Of a stretch of DNA of 64,000 bases, positions 26,449 to 36,500 are shown piece after piece (the first letter of the stretch is position 1; each line of letters starts with the position of its first letter). Source of the stretch: Clostridioides difficile_D (lineage in GTDB: Bacteria > Bacillota > Clostridia > Peptostreptococcales > Peptostreptococcaceae); the NCBI GenBank assembly GCA_945861085.1, contig OX244046.1:2914001-2978000 (forward strand), in the 5' to 3' direction. The notes beneath the pieces are model-generated. The model was not told where the DNA came from. It saw nothing but the letters and a program-made list of their open reading frames with translations, and did not search any database. The translations under genes and the position numbers were made by a program.

Positions 26449-27813
26449 ATGTCACAATTACTTATAAAAAATGCATATCTAATTACTATGAATGCAGATA
26501 GAGAGGTGTATGAAGCTGGAAATATACTTATTGAAAATAATATTATAAAAAAAGTGGGTAAGTTTGATATTAATATTGCAGATAAAGATACTGAAATATA
26601 CGATGCTAAAGGAAAAATACTAATGCCAGGATTGGTCAATACACACGTTCACTTATCTCAACAGTTAGGACGTGGCCTTGCAGATGATGTTGTACTTTTA
26701 ACTTGGCTTAGAGAAAGAATCTGGCCATATGAAAGTAGCTTCAACTATGAAGATTCATTGATTTCATCTACTGCATGCTGTATTGAATTAATAAAATCTG
26801 GTGTCACTACGTTTTTAGAATCTGGTGGTCAATATGTAGATGCCATGGTTGAAGCTGTTGACAAAACTGGACTTAGAGCATGTTTAGCTAAATCAGTTAT
26901 GGATACAGGAGATGGTCTTCCTGAAGCATGGCAAAAAACTACTGATGAGGAAATCAATGCTCAATTAGACTTATTCCATAAGTTTAATAACACATCTAAT
27001 GAAAGAATTAAAATATGGTTTGCATTAAGAACTATTTTTAATACAACTGAAGAATTACTTGTTAGGACTAAACAGTTAGCTGATAAATACAATACAGGTA
27101 TACATATGCATATTGCTGAAATAGCTGATGAAATTTCATTTGTAAAACAAAACAATGGAGTTGGAACAGTTGAATATCTTGATAAACTAGGTGTATTAGG
27201 ACCAAATCTTTTAGCTGCTCACACAGTTTGGCTTACTCATAAAGAAATTGATTTATTTAGATTACACGATGTTAAAGTTTCTCATAATCCAGGTGCAGCC
27301 ATGAAAGTGGTCCTAGGATTTGCCTCAATTCCTGAAATGTTAGAAAAAGGAATACCTGTTTCAATTGGTACTGATGGAGCACCTTCAAATAATAGAATGG
27401 ACCTTATGAGGGATATGTATTTAACTTCATTAATACATAAAGGTAGAACTTTAAACCCAACAGTTGTTCCAGCAGAAGAAGTATTAGAAATGGCTACTAT
27501 AAATGGAGCAAAATGTGCTTTATTAGAAAAAGAAATTGGTAGTCTTGAAGTAGGAAAAAAAGCTGATATGATTATTCTAAATCCAGATACAATTCATTGT
27601 TTACCAATGCATAATCCAATTGGAAACATAGTTTATTCTATGACTAGTGAAAACGTAGACTCTACTATTTGTGATGGTAAGTGGTTGATGAAGGAAAGAA
27701 AAGTATTAGTTGTAGATGAATCTGAATTATTAAATAAAGTTAAGGAACAAGCTTCTAAAATAAAAGATAAGGCAGAAGTTAAAATTCCATCTAAATTTAA
27801 AATCATAAAATAA
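26449..27813 (+). CDS. Amidohydrolase-superfamily deaminase (SsnA/MtaD-like)
   Basis: 454 residues. Metal-binding motif NTHVHLSQQLGRG (about 65-77), then HMHIAEIADE, LLAAHTVWL and SIGTDGAPSNN provide the remaining ligands of a metal-dependent deaminase or chlorohydrolase. Closest families are 5-methylthioadenosine/S-adenosylhomocysteine deaminases and guanine deaminases. Its position directly after a guanine-riboswitch permease favours a purine-type substrate; this is inferred from context. It has an AAGAGG SD and a strong terminator. Confidence 0.88.
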   Translation: MSQLLIKNAYLITMNADREVYEAGNILIENNIIKKVGKFDINIADKDTEIYDAKGKILMPGLVNTHVHLSQQLGRGLADDVVLLTWLRERIWPYESSFNYEDSLISSTACCIELIKSGVTTFLESGGQYVDAMVEAVDKTGLRACLAKSVMDTGDGLPEAWQKTTDEEINAQLDLFHKFNNTSNERIKIWFALRTIFNTTEELLVRTKQLADKYNTGIHMHIAEIADEISFVKQNNGVGTVEYLDKLGVLGPNLLAAHTVWLTHKEIDLFRLHDVKVSHNPGAAMKVVLGFASIPEMLEKGIPVSIGTDGAPSNNRMDLMRDMYLTSLIHKGRTLNPTVVPAEEVLEMATINGAKCALLEKEIGSLEVGKKADMIILNPDTIHCLPMHNPIGNIVYSMTSENVDSTICDGKWLMKERKVLVVDESELLNKVKEQASKIKDKAEVKIPSKFKIIK

Positions 27814-27822
27814 TATAGATTT

Positions 27823-27890
27823 CAATTGTTTTGTAAATATGAATATATAAGTATATTTATGCATCATATATACAAAACAATTGTTTTTTT
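27823..27890 (+). terminator. Terminator of the amidohydrolase gene
   Basis: CAATTGTTTTGTA, a long loop, and TACAAAACAATTG followed by TTTTTTT. Confidence 0.88.
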
Positions 27891-27945
27891 ATTTTCTATC
27901 CATTGCATTGTTCATAGTCTAGTCTACAAGCAATTTATAAAATTC

Positions 27946-29811
27946 TTAGTTTATAAGTTTCATTTTGCTCTTATCTAAAACCATCTTTAGAGAGTTTTCA
28001 ACCGTTTCAATTACATCTTTATAACTCAAATACACATTTGCATAGATACAGTCTTCATATAAATTATATTCAGTTACTCTACAATATAATAGTTTTCCTC
28101 CATCTAATAAATTACTCAAAATATAATTATCTTTTCTTGGAACATAACCTATTACATATCCAGTTTCTCCAACTATTTTAATAGCATTTTCATCGTATAA
28201 ATTATCTTTCTCTCTAGTTAGATAGTATATCTTACTCTTCTCTAATTCTTTTTCAAGACATTCTCTATTTCTGAACCTTGAACCAGCAACAGCTATTGAA
28301 GTCAAATAGATATCTTTACCATGTTCATCTACTTTTATTTTTTCAATATTTACAAATTCTTTCTTTAAATTATTACTTTCATATAATACTCTTCTCAATT
28401 CATCCTTCAATAGGATATTTTTTTCTTTTTCATAGGCTTCTTTAACTACTTTTAATTCTTCGAGAGATAATTTCTCTCTATATCTTTTTAAAATATTTAT
28501 GGATTCTTTTCTTACTTCATTTATATTTCCAAAGATTCCTTTTAAAGATATATTCTTTCCTTCAGGATATAGTGATTTACTTCCTTTAAGCACAATAAAA
28601 AATAACATATCATCATAATATTCTTGGGTTAATTTATCTTTTTCTATATCTTCCATTTTTCCAGTTAAATCATCTATTTTAAATGTCTTTTCAAAAAAAT
28701 TTAATAATTTTAACCTAGAACTTGTCACTCCCTTTTTGGATATATGCCAATATACATCAAAATCTCTAATGTCTCTATTCAAATACGGCAACAAATCATC
28801 GAAAGATAAGTTCACATCATAAATTTCTGACATCCATATCATATCTTCTGTTTTTCCTCTAGCCTCTTTTAATGCTTTAAAATATATACTTTTCCATTTT
28901 TCACTAAGTAATATATCATTTATTTCTTTTTCAAACTCAACTTTATTGCACTCTATATTTTCATCTTTCAAGACGTTTATAGCTATTAAGAAAATCGAAT
29001 ATAAACTTTCAAAGTTAGTCCCATAATTCACTACAATTGGTAAAAATAGGTTTACTAATTCTACTTTATTTCCTATGTATCTAAATTCCACACTTAATAA
29101 GTAGTTACATATAAGATGTGCTAAGTTATTTATCTTTTCTTTATCTAAATCTCTTCTTTCAAGATATTTATGCAAATTTATAATAGAAATAATGTAATTC
29201 ATCAATAATCGTTCATATTTCCTATCTTTATAGCCATTTTCAATTAAATAAGAATTTATTTTAGAATCTAAATTTTCCATATTAACAATAGCAAATACTT
29301 TTATTGAACCTGTAGCCTTCTTAGATAAATTAAATAAATATGTATTGTAAAGTTCAAGCCTTTTAATAGTATTGCTCAAATAAAATATGTATTCTCCAGA
29401 TTTAGAAAATGTATCCACAACTTCTCTTAAATTTTCTACATCTAGATATTTCTCACTTAAGACTAGCCCAAGTTTTACATACTCAACTTTTTTACTTTTA
29501 TATATTAATTCTTTAGTTAATTTATATAACCATTTCTCATCAATTATCATTTCTTTCACTAAAGTATTTATCTTTTTCATAAAAATTTCAAAATAGCAAA
29601 TTAGAGGTTTAGAATTATTATTCTCAAACAAATAAATTTCATTAGATTCATTTTTATACATATTTAAAATTCTATCTACTAGATTATTTGCAAGCTCTAC
29701 TTGTTCTCTTAAAGGTATATTTTCATATATACATAGGTAATTCATTTCAAATGATTCTTTGTATCCATCATAACCCTTAATTTCCTGCAATTGATTAAAG
29801 ACATTATCCAC
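27946..29811 (-). CDS. Large unknown protein with C-terminal HIRAN-like domain
   Basis: 621 residues. The first 480 are helical and of no family I recognise. The C-terminal part (about 500-605) looks like a HIRAN domain: the SIAVAGSRFRNRE start, LTREKDNLYDENAIKIVGETGYVIGYVPRKDN, then YCRVTEYNLYEDCIYANVYL. HIRAN domains bind 3' DNA ends or single-stranded DNA in remodelling and repair proteins. No helicase or nuclease motif is visible, so a DNA-related role is only suggested. A terminator upstream (29885-29923) isolates it from the shikimate operon. Confidence 0.75.
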   Translation of the reverse strand: MDNVFNQLQEIKGYDGYKESFEMNYLCIYENIPLREQVELANNLVDRILNMYKNESNEIYLFENNNSKPLICYFEIFMKKINTLVKEMIIDEKWLYKLTKELIYKSKKVEYVKLGLVLSEKYLDVENLREVVDTFSKSGEYIFYLSNTIKRLELYNTYLFNLSKKATGSIKVFAIVNMENLDSKINSYLIENGYKDRKYERLLMNYIISIINLHKYLERRDLDKEKINNLAHLICNYLLSVEFRYIGNKVELVNLFLPIVVNYGTNFESLYSIFLIAINVLKDENIECNKVEFEKEINDILLSEKWKSIYFKALKEARGKTEDMIWMSEIYDVNLSFDDLLPYLNRDIRDFDVYWHISKKGVTSSRLKLLNFFEKTFKIDDLTGKMEDIEKDKLTQEYYDDMLFFIVLKGSKSLYPEGKNISLKGIFGNINEVRKESINILKRYREKLSLEELKVVKEAYEKEKNILLKDELRRVLYESNNLKKEFVNIEKIKVDEHGKDIYLTSIAVAGSRFRNRECLEKELEKSKIYYLTREKDNLYDENAIKIVGETGYVIGYVPRKDNYILSNLLDGGKLLYCRVTEYNLYEDCIYANVYLSYKDVIETVENSLKMVLDKSKMKLIN

Positions 29812-29884
29812 TAAATTATCCTCCTTTACATGATGTAATTTATATTGATTATACTACTTATTTCGTTAAGTTTACATTTTTACG

Positions 29885-29923
29885 CAAAAAAATATTACTA
29901 GAATTTAAAATTCTAGTAATATT
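29885..29923 (-). terminator. Terminator of the shikimate-type operon
   Basis: Minus strand AATATTACTAGAATT, a short loop, its complement and TTTTTT, about 95 nt after the last gene of the operon. Confidence 0.85.
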
Positions 29924-30015
29924 AGTAATATTAATTATGTAAATACCCTATCTTCTAACAATAAATAATACCTTTATTAGTTTTAAATTTTAATTATTTT
30001 TAATAGAAACCTATC

Positions 30016-30810
30016 CTAAATTTGAACTTCTCTATCAAATTCAGTTAATTTCACAATCATTTCTTCACAAATTTCTTTTATTGTCTTATTGTCTGTATTG
30101 ATAATAATATCCGCAGATGCCATATATTTTGCTTCTCGTTTTTTCATTAGGTCAGCTATAAATTCTACATTCATATTATTGTTAAGTATTGGTCTTTCAT
30201 CACTATGTTTAACACGCTGAAGAATAGTTTCTGGACTTGCTGTCAACAAAACAATCCTTCCACTCTTTTTCATATACTCTACATTTTTATCTCGAAGTAC
30301 AATTCCTCCCCCACAGGAAACAACAAGACCTGTCTTTTGTTGTAGGTCTATTATTACTTGACTTTCAAGATTTCTAAAATACTCTTCTCCTAGTTTTTCA
30401 AATAAGTCAGAGATACTCATTCCTTGTTGTTTTACTATATATGAATCTGTTTCTACTCGTTCCATTTCCAATAAATGGCTTAAGTATGACGATATAGTAC
30501 TTTTACCAACACCCATAAATCCAACAAGCATTATATTATAAGAGAATAAACTTTTAGCCTGTATTTTCTTACTAGTTTTAACTACATATCTAAAAATGTC
30601 TATAATTTCATTTTCAAATTTATTATCATTTAATTTCTTAATCAATGCCACTTCTTTTTTATTTTCATAATCTGATTGTAAAATAGCTAAACCTTTTTCT
30701 TTTTTAATATCTATAATCTCTTTTATACATTCCATTCTTTTTTCGAGTAAACCTATAAGCTCATCATCATATAAATCTATTTTTTCTCTTATCTTTTCTA
30801 TATTTTCCAT
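30016..30810 (-). CDS. aroK: Chorismate mutase-shikimate kinase fusion
   Basis: 264 residues. Residues 1-85 form an AroQ-type chorismate mutase helix bundle (KIREKIDLYDDELIGLLEKRMECIKEI, with the catalytic-type Arg/Lys pattern). Residues about 93-260 are shikimate kinase, with P-loop LVGFMGVGKSTISSYL, DSYIVKQQGMSISDLFEKLGEEYFRNLE and SCGGGIVLR. The two activities flank the chorismate branch point. It is the last gene of the LysR-controlled operon, followed by a terminator. GAGGTG precedes the ATG. Confidence 0.94.
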   Translation of the reverse strand: MENIEKIREKIDLYDDELIGLLEKRMECIKEIIDIKKEKGLAILQSDYENKKEVALIKKLNDNKFENEIIDIFRYVVKTSKKIQAKSLFSYNIMLVGFMGVGKSTISSYLSHLLEMERVETDSYIVKQQGMSISDLFEKLGEEYFRNLESQVIIDLQQKTGLVVSCGGGIVLRDKNVEYMKKSGRIVLLTASPETILQRVKHSDERPILNNNMNVEFIADLMKKREAKYMASADIIINTDNKTIKEICEEMIVKLTEFDREVQI

Positions 30811-30873
30811 AGTGACACCTCAACTTTCAAACTAGACAAAATAAAAAATCCTTACAATTATATTATACTAATA

Positions 30874-32091
30874 TTAAACACTATAATCATACACTTTCTC
30901 TTTTCCATATCTCATGTTTACAAACAATGCAAGTAAAATTCCAACAAAAGTTATAGCCACATTAAATAATACAACATATTTTGGACCATTCACTCCTCCT
31001 GACTTCGTAATAATCCCTGCTATATTTAAAATAACATAGTTTGCTATACTAGATGCAATCATAACTATAGATGTTATTTTTCCTTTATTAGTTGGAAACA
31101 TTTCATTTGCTGTTGATGTTGTTAACTGAAGAACACCTCCTGCTGCTGAATAACCTATTACAAATCCACCTAACATACAAATAGTTGGAGTTTGAACAAA
31201 ATATACAACTAATAACATAATCAAAGCTATTACAGGATATATAACAAGTATTCTTATTGGTTTGATATATTTTTTAATAAGTACAGAAGTTATTAATACT
31301 GCAAATATTACTCCCATTGAGTAAAAAGATTGAATTTTTGTAGGGTCAGCCATACCATATAATTTACCCAATTCCTGATTACAGTTTAACCATAATACAA
31401 ATGTAGATGTACATGTAAATCCTATACAAACAAGAGCTATACTTGTTGGTGTAAATTTCATCTTTTCTGATTTAACAGTTTTTCCTTTATTGTCAATAAC
31501 ATTATTAGCTGGTGGAAATGGTAATACAGCTATCAAAATTGCATCTATGATAATAAGAATAGCTGTTACTATAAAAATAACTTTAAATGATATTGAACTT
31601 GTTGCAACAAATCCAATTATAAAAGGAAGTAAAAATTGCGCTAAAGCTATTGTAAATTTAGTAAACATATTTGCTATTGTTCCCAAACCAGCAAATATCT
31701 CCATACAAGAAGGAGTTACACAAGTATCTAAAAATGAGTTTGCAGCTCCTCCAATTATTGCAAATATATATGCTATATAAAAATTTGGTGAAAATACAAT
31801 TCCAATAAAGAAAATTGCATGTAGAAAATTTCCTATAAGCCCACTTACCTTTCTTCCATACTTATCTGAAATAGGTCCTGCAAATGGATACGATATAAGT
31901 CTGCCTAATCCTAACGCGGCAATAACCGCTAAAACAATACTTACATCTAAAGTCCCATCTGATAGTGTTTTTGCTCCCCACATTGATGAAAACTCTGGTT
32001 TATATTGTCCTAAAATTGAAATTCCAATACCAAGTAAAAAATATGAAAAATACAACGCTATGGCAGTAGGATAATATTTTTTATTGTTCAT
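30874..32091 (-). CDS. MFS transporter
   Basis: 405 residues with 12 membrane helices. The MFS loop motif is seen as GPISDKYGRKVSG after helix 2, and a long basic central loop (VIDNKGKTVKSEKMKF) divides the halves. It sits between aroE and aroK in an operon of shikimate-related enzymes, so quinate, shikimate or a related acid is a reasonable guess for its substrate. The 196-nt gap before it holds two short inverted repeats (32215-32232 is a perfect 8-bp stem) but no clear promoter. Confidence 0.88.
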   Translation of the reverse strand: MNNKKYYPTAIALYFSYFLLGIGISILGQYKPEFSSMWGAKTLSDGTLDVSIVLAVIAALGLGRLISYPFAGPISDKYGRKVSGLIGNFLHAIFFIGIVFSPNFYIAYIFAIIGGAANSFLDTCVTPSCMEIFAGLGTIANMFTKFTIALAQFLLPFIIGFVATSSISFKVIFIVTAILIIIDAILIAVLPFPPANNVIDNKGKTVKSEKMKFTPTSIALVCIGFTCTSTFVLWLNCNQELGKLYGMADPTKIQSFYSMGVIFAVLITSVLIKKYIKPIRILVIYPVIALIMLLVVYFVQTPTICMLGGFVIGYSAAGGVLQLTTSTANEMFPTNKGKITSIVMIASSIANYVILNIAGIITKSGGVNGPKYVVLFNVAITFVGILLALFVNMRYGKEKVYDYSV

Positions 32092-32287
32092 AATTCTTCT
32101 CCTATTCTTGTTAATTTATTAACATCTTTATCTACAATAAACTTATCCCCATAATGGGTTTAAAGTATAGTTAAACCTTTAAATTTAACTAGACTATGAT
32201 ACAAAACCCACTACGACAATTTGTAAATTGTCATTAAAACATTTAAATACGTATATTTTTCCATTGCTTAAGTTATAGCTTTTATAT

Positions 32288-33151
32288 CTATTTAAAACAC
32301 AATTCCTTAATCTCTTCTACAGGCATTTCTAAGCCAGTATACAGATTGAAAGCTTCTGCACCTTGGTATAATAACATCCCCAATCCACCAATAGCCTTAC
32401 ATCCATTAGCTTCAGCATCTTCAATCATTTTTGTTTTCTTTGGATTATAAACAACATCTGTTACTACCAGCTCTTTTCTTAAAACGCTAACATCTTTTAT
32501 ATTAGTTTCATTATCATAAGGTTTCATACCAATAAGAGTTGCATTTGTCAATATATCACTTGATTCTATCTCTTCATAAAGTTTGTCTATATCTTCTAAA
32601 TCATATAAATTAACAATACATTCTGGTACTTCTTTCTTTATATTCTCAACTGTTTGTTCTGCTCTTTTATAAAAATCATCCTTAGTATTGAAGATAGATA
32701 TTTCTCTTGCTCCATCCAATGCACATTGTACTTGTATAGCAGTTGCTGCACCACCAGCACCCATAATTGTAATCTTTTTGCCTTTAACTTCTACTCCATT
32801 TTCTTTTAAATTACGAACATAACCTACTCCATCTGTTATATGACCAACTAATTTCCCATTGTCATTTACAATTGTATTACATGCTCCAATTATACGAGCT
32901 GCTGGAGAAAGTTCATCCATGTATTCTGTAACAGCAGATTTACATGGCATAGTAACATTGGCCCCTTTTATGTTAAAAGTTTTTATTGCTGAAAGTGCCT
33001 CTTTTACTTTGTCTACTGTAATATCAAAAGCTAAATATCTATAATCTAAATCTAATTTTTCAAAACTATAATTATACATCACTGGTGATTTAGAGTGACC
33101 AACTGGTGTACCTATTAATGCAAACAATCCTGTTCTACCTGAAATTTCCAT
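32288..33151 (-). CDS. aroE: Shikimate/quinate dehydrogenase
   Basis: 287 residues. Substrate-domain motifs IGTPVGHSKSPVMYNYSF and GANVTMPCKSAVTEYMDELSP (catalytic Lys) are followed by the NAD(P) motif ITIMGAGGAATAIQVQ and DVVYNPKKTKM. These match AroE/YdiB. The enzyme interconverts 3-dehydroshikimate and shikimate (or dehydroquinate and quinate). Its operon lacks other biosynthetic aro genes except aroK and contains a transporter and OYE, so a catabolic role is at least as likely as biosynthesis. Confidence 0.94.
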   Translation of the reverse strand: MEISGRTGLFALIGTPVGHSKSPVMYNYSFEKLDLDYRYLAFDITVDKVKEALSAIKTFNIKGANVTMPCKSAVTEYMDELSPAARIIGACNTIVNDNGKLVGHITDGVGYVRNLKENGVEVKGKKITIMGAGGAATAIQVQCALDGAREISIFNTKDDFYKRAEQTVENIKKEVPECIVNLYDLEDIDKLYEEIESSDILTNATLIGMKPYDNETNIKDVSVLRKELVVTDVVYNPKKTKMIEDAEANGCKAIGGLGMLLYQGAEAFNLYTGLEMPVEEIKELCFK

Positions 33152-33232
33152 AACTATAATTTCCTCCCAATATTATCATTTTCTTTGCAAATAAACTATT
33201 CGGTTATTTGCAAAGAAAAATTTATTTATTAT

Positions 33233-35155
33233 CTATATATTTAATGCTACTTCAAAAGCTTCTTTTGTTGCATCTAGTGCTCTACGAGCTTTTACTGCGT
33301 CGCCAACAACATGGGTTTCTTTTACAAATTCTTTTACAACTTCACTTAATGGGTCGTAATTACGAGAACCCATAGCAAGTACTACTGAATCAAAGCCTTT
33401 TAAATCATGTTCTGTACCATCTGCAAGTAAATAGTCTACACCATCATCATAAAATTTAGCAACTTTTGCACCAGTAACAGTATGTATATTATAATTTTCA
33501 AAATCATTCATAAGGAATTTGCGGTGTTCTGAAATTACATCTGCACCAACTTCTTCTCTAAGCTCAATAACAGTAACCTCATGTTCTTGTTCTCCAAGGA
33601 AAGCTGCTACTTCACATCCAACCATTCCACCACCAACAACAAGCACTTTTTTCCCACAAGATTTTTTGCCATCAAGAAGGTCTACAGCATGTATTAATCC
33701 TGAATCATTGATTCCTGGTATAGGAAGTACAAGCGGAGTTGCTCCAGTAGCTATAATAACTGCATCAGGTGATTTTTCTTTTATAAATTCTGCTGTAGCC
33801 TCCGTATTAATACATATGTTCACACCATATTGATTACATTTTGAAATATAACTTCTAACTAAATTGGTAATATCTCCCTTACCAGGAGGATATGCAGCTA
33901 AGCGCATTTGACCACCAAGAACCTCAGATTTTTCGACTAAAGTCACATTATGACCTCTTTTAGAACACACCCATGCTGAAAGCATACCTCCAACGCCTCC
34001 ACCAATAACAAGAACTTCTTTACTAATTTTGGCTGGCTTAAGTTCTGCTTCATGACCTAATATAGGATTTGCAAGACAGGCTATAGGTTTACCTTGGAAC
34101 ATATTTGGTACACATCCTTGTAAGCATGCAATACATGGTATCATTTCATCTAGCTTTCCATTTTTAGCTTTATTAGGCATTTCTGGGTCAGCCAAACTTT
34201 GTCTACCAAATGCTACTAAATCACATCTTCCTTGTCTAACCATTAACTCAGCAAACTGTGGTTCTGTGTAACGTCCAACTGTTATTACTGGTATACTAAC
34301 AGCCTTTTTTATTTCAGTAACTAAATCTGCACTGAATCCAGCATGTAAAGCCGTAGGAGCCCACATATATTCATCATGTATATGTATACTACGTGAAACA
34401 TGAAGTCCATCTACTCCACACTCTTCTAGATATACTGCTATTACTGAACTATCATGTACATCAATTCCTCCTAGGACATCATCTGTGCTATTTATACGAC
34501 ATAATATCGCTAGAGAATTTCCTACTTTTTTACGTATATTTTCAATAATAAGACGAGGTAATCTCATTCTATTTTCAAAGCATCCACCAAACTCATCTAC
34601 ACGCTTATTTGTTCTTTGTGATATAAAACTACTAACCAGATATCCATGAGCACAATGAACTTCAACGGCATCTGCACCAGCTTTTTGTGCACGTAATGCA
34701 GCATCACCATAAGATTCTATAAGTTCATATATTTCTTCAGTTGTTATTTCTAATGGTGTATTACGACCATTTGATGCGGGTATTGCAGAAGCCGCTTTCA
34801 ATGGATGACCTGCTATTTTTTCATTTCCTTCAGAACCAGCATGTTGCAATTGTATAGATACCTTCGAACCTGCATCATGACAAGCATCTATTACATTTTT
34901 AAAACTATCTATTGTGCTATCATCATATAAACAAGGCTTACGAGGTCCTCCTTTTGCTTTTTTATCTACAACACTAGATTCTATAGTTATCAATCCAAAA
35001 CCACCTAAAGCACGTTCAAGATAATAAGCCTTAGAAGTTTCACTTAAAGTACCATCTGTGTTTGCAAAATTGTTTCCCATAGGAGGAACTACAAAACGAT
35101 TTGGAACTGTCATTGAACCAACTTTTATAGGTGTAAACATAGAACTAATCTTCAT
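33233..35155 (-). CDS. Old yellow enzyme-type NADH:flavin oxidoreductase (2,4-dienoyl-CoA reductase-like)
   Basis: 640 residues from ATG 35155 (AAGGAAGG 8 nt upstream; ATG 35182 is an alternative). N-terminal FMN TIM barrel with MFTPIKVGSMTVPNRFVVPPMG, AVEVHCAHGYLVSSFISQRTNKRVDEFGG. A 4Fe-4S cluster lies in the middle (CIACLQGCV ... ACLANP), followed by an FAD/NAD domain with VLVIGGGVGGMLSAWVCSKRGH and VLVVGGGMVGCEVA. This is the architecture of 2,4-dienoyl-CoA, enoate and bile-acid (BaiCD) reductases: it reduces an activated C=C bond with NADH. In this operon the substrate could be a dehydrated shikimate derivative. Confidence 0.93.
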   Translation of the reverse strand: MKISSMFTPIKVGSMTVPNRFVVPPMGNNFANTDGTLSETSKAYYLERALGGFGLITIESSVVDKKAKGGPRKPCLYDDSTIDSFKNVIDACHDAGSKVSIQLQHAGSEGNEKIAGHPLKAASAIPASNGRNTPLEITTEEIYELIESYGDAALRAQKAGADAVEVHCAHGYLVSSFISQRTNKRVDEFGGCFENRMRLPRLIIENIRKKVGNSLAILCRINSTDDVLGGIDVHDSSVIAVYLEECGVDGLHVSRSIHIHDEYMWAPTALHAGFSADLVTEIKKAVSIPVITVGRYTEPQFAELMVRQGRCDLVAFGRQSLADPEMPNKAKNGKLDEMIPCIACLQGCVPNMFQGKPIACLANPILGHEAELKPAKISKEVLVIGGGVGGMLSAWVCSKRGHNVTLVEKSEVLGGQMRLAAYPPGKGDITNLVRSYISKCNQYGVNICINTEATAEFIKEKSPDAVIIATGATPLVLPIPGINDSGLIHAVDLLDGKKSCGKKVLVVGGGMVGCEVAAFLGEQEHEVTVIELREEVGADVISEHRKFLMNDFENYNIHTVTGAKVAKFYDDGVDYLLADGTEHDLKGFDSVVLAMGSRNYDPLSEVVKEFVKETHVVGDAVKARRALDATKEAFEVALNI

Positions 35156-35233
35156 AAGGTTTTCCTTCCTTTCAAATTTCATATTTAAAATTTTTATATT
35201 ATCATACTTTGTATATTTTAATATTATATAAGT

Positions 35234-36082
35234 TTATTTTGGAGATACTTCAGGCCATGCTCTATTTAAAACTTTTTTGGTAGCATTAAATACAGTTTCA
35301 GCAGCAGTAGATAATCCTTTATCTATTAAAGAATCAGATATTACTTCTGCTCCTATAACTCTTGGTGATATATTGTGTTCTTTTATTATTTTCACAAATT
35401 CCTCTGTGTTTCCATATCCTTCACCTGGAGCCAAACGGTCATGTAGTGATTCATCTCTAAGTTTTTCATAAGGAGTTTCTAAAACATCACACACTTGAAT
35501 TGATACTATCTTATCTGCTGGAACAGGTGCAAGGTCCTCTGCTGTCTGTTTTGCTCTAGCCCAGTGCCAAGTATCCAATATAAGCATTGCATTCTTACGA
35601 TTACATCCTTTCACAACACGCCATGCAGTAGCCAAGTCCGGCACACCACTATATGGCATAAACTCAAGACCTATAATAAGCTCACCTGCTCTGTCACATA
35701 ATTCTCCCAACGCAGTTATAATTTGTTCTTCTGGTATCATTTCTAATAATCCACAATTTATATGTTTAACATTAAATAAACGAGCCATATGATAAACATT
35801 TTGCTCTTTTTCTCTTTGAGCATCAGTTCTATCTTCTTCTGTTCCCCATTGAGTTATATATTCTACTTCTGTAACTTTCATATCGTATTCATTAAGAATT
35901 GCAAGCATCTCTTCATCTGTAACACCAGCTTTTTTTGCATCAACATAATTTTCAGCACGTAATCCAATACCATCAAATCCAGCTTCTTTTGCAATACGTA
36001 CTCTATCATGAAATGAAACTTCTGTTCCCAATGTATAAGAACTAATTGTAATTGGAATATTAAGATTTTTTTGATTATTCAT
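35234..36082 (-). CDS. Xylose isomerase-like TIM-barrel protein (sugar phosphate isomerase/epimerase superfamily)
   Basis: 282 residues with AP-endonuclease-2/isomerase-like motifs: AGFDGIGLRAENY, LIIGLEFMPYSGV, AMLILDTWHWARA (metal ligands), SIQVCDV and the late GAEVIS. The superfamily includes 3-dehydroshikimate dehydratases of the AsbF/QuiC type, which make protocatechuate. As the first gene of an operon with AroE, an OYE and an MFS transporter, that reaction is a testable guess, but 2-keto-myo-inositol dehydratases and hydroxypyruvate isomerases share the same motifs. Confidence 0.85.
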   Translation of the reverse strand: MNNQKNLNIPITISSYTLGTEVSFHDRVRIAKEAGFDGIGLRAENYVDAKKAGVTDEEMLAILNEYDMKVTEVEYITQWGTEEDRTDAQREKEQNVYHMARLFNVKHINCGLLEMIPEEQIITALGELCDRAGELIIGLEFMPYSGVPDLATAWRVVKGCNRKNAMLILDTWHWARAKQTAEDLAPVPADKIVSIQVCDVLETPYEKLRDESLHDRLAPGEGYGNTEEFVKIIKEHNISPRVIGAEVISDSLIDKGLSTAAETVFNATKKVLNRAWPEVSPK

Positions 36083-36222
36083 AATTTAATTTTGCCCCCT
36101 TTATTTTCTTTATAAATAATAGCATTTTTTATTTTTTATTTTATTTATCCTACTAGTAGTATTATTTTACTTTAAAAACAAAAGTATTTTTTGATTTGTC
36201 TTTATCTAGATTTTATAAATTT

Positions 36223-36272
36223 ATTGTATCATGAGACTTTATTAATAACAAATTGATAATTTCCTATCAATT
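36223..36272 (-). promoter_or_regulatory. Promoter and LysR-type operator dyad of the shikimate-type operon
   Basis: Minus strand TTGTTA (36251-36246), a 17-nt spacer and TACAAT (36228-36223). Touching the -35 box is a perfect dyad AATTGATA-N6-TATCAATT (36251-36272), centred near -46. The regulator gene is divergent, 230 nt away. The rest of the 418-nt intergenic region is AT-rich and shows nothing else clear. Confidence 0.65.
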
Positions 36273-36500
36273 CATAGATTTTATTTATAGATTTTACTGA
36301 TATAAAAATTTTTATATTTTTTCAATACATCATATAAATGCTTTTATCCTATAATTAAGACAAAAAACGATAAATTTTTTTAAAAGCTTTTATTCTTACT
36401 ATATAATCATATATAATAAAAATGTGAAAAATATCTTAAATGGCAACTTCTCCAAATGTATAAATAAAAATAAGGATACCCATGAAAGGATGAACAAAAA

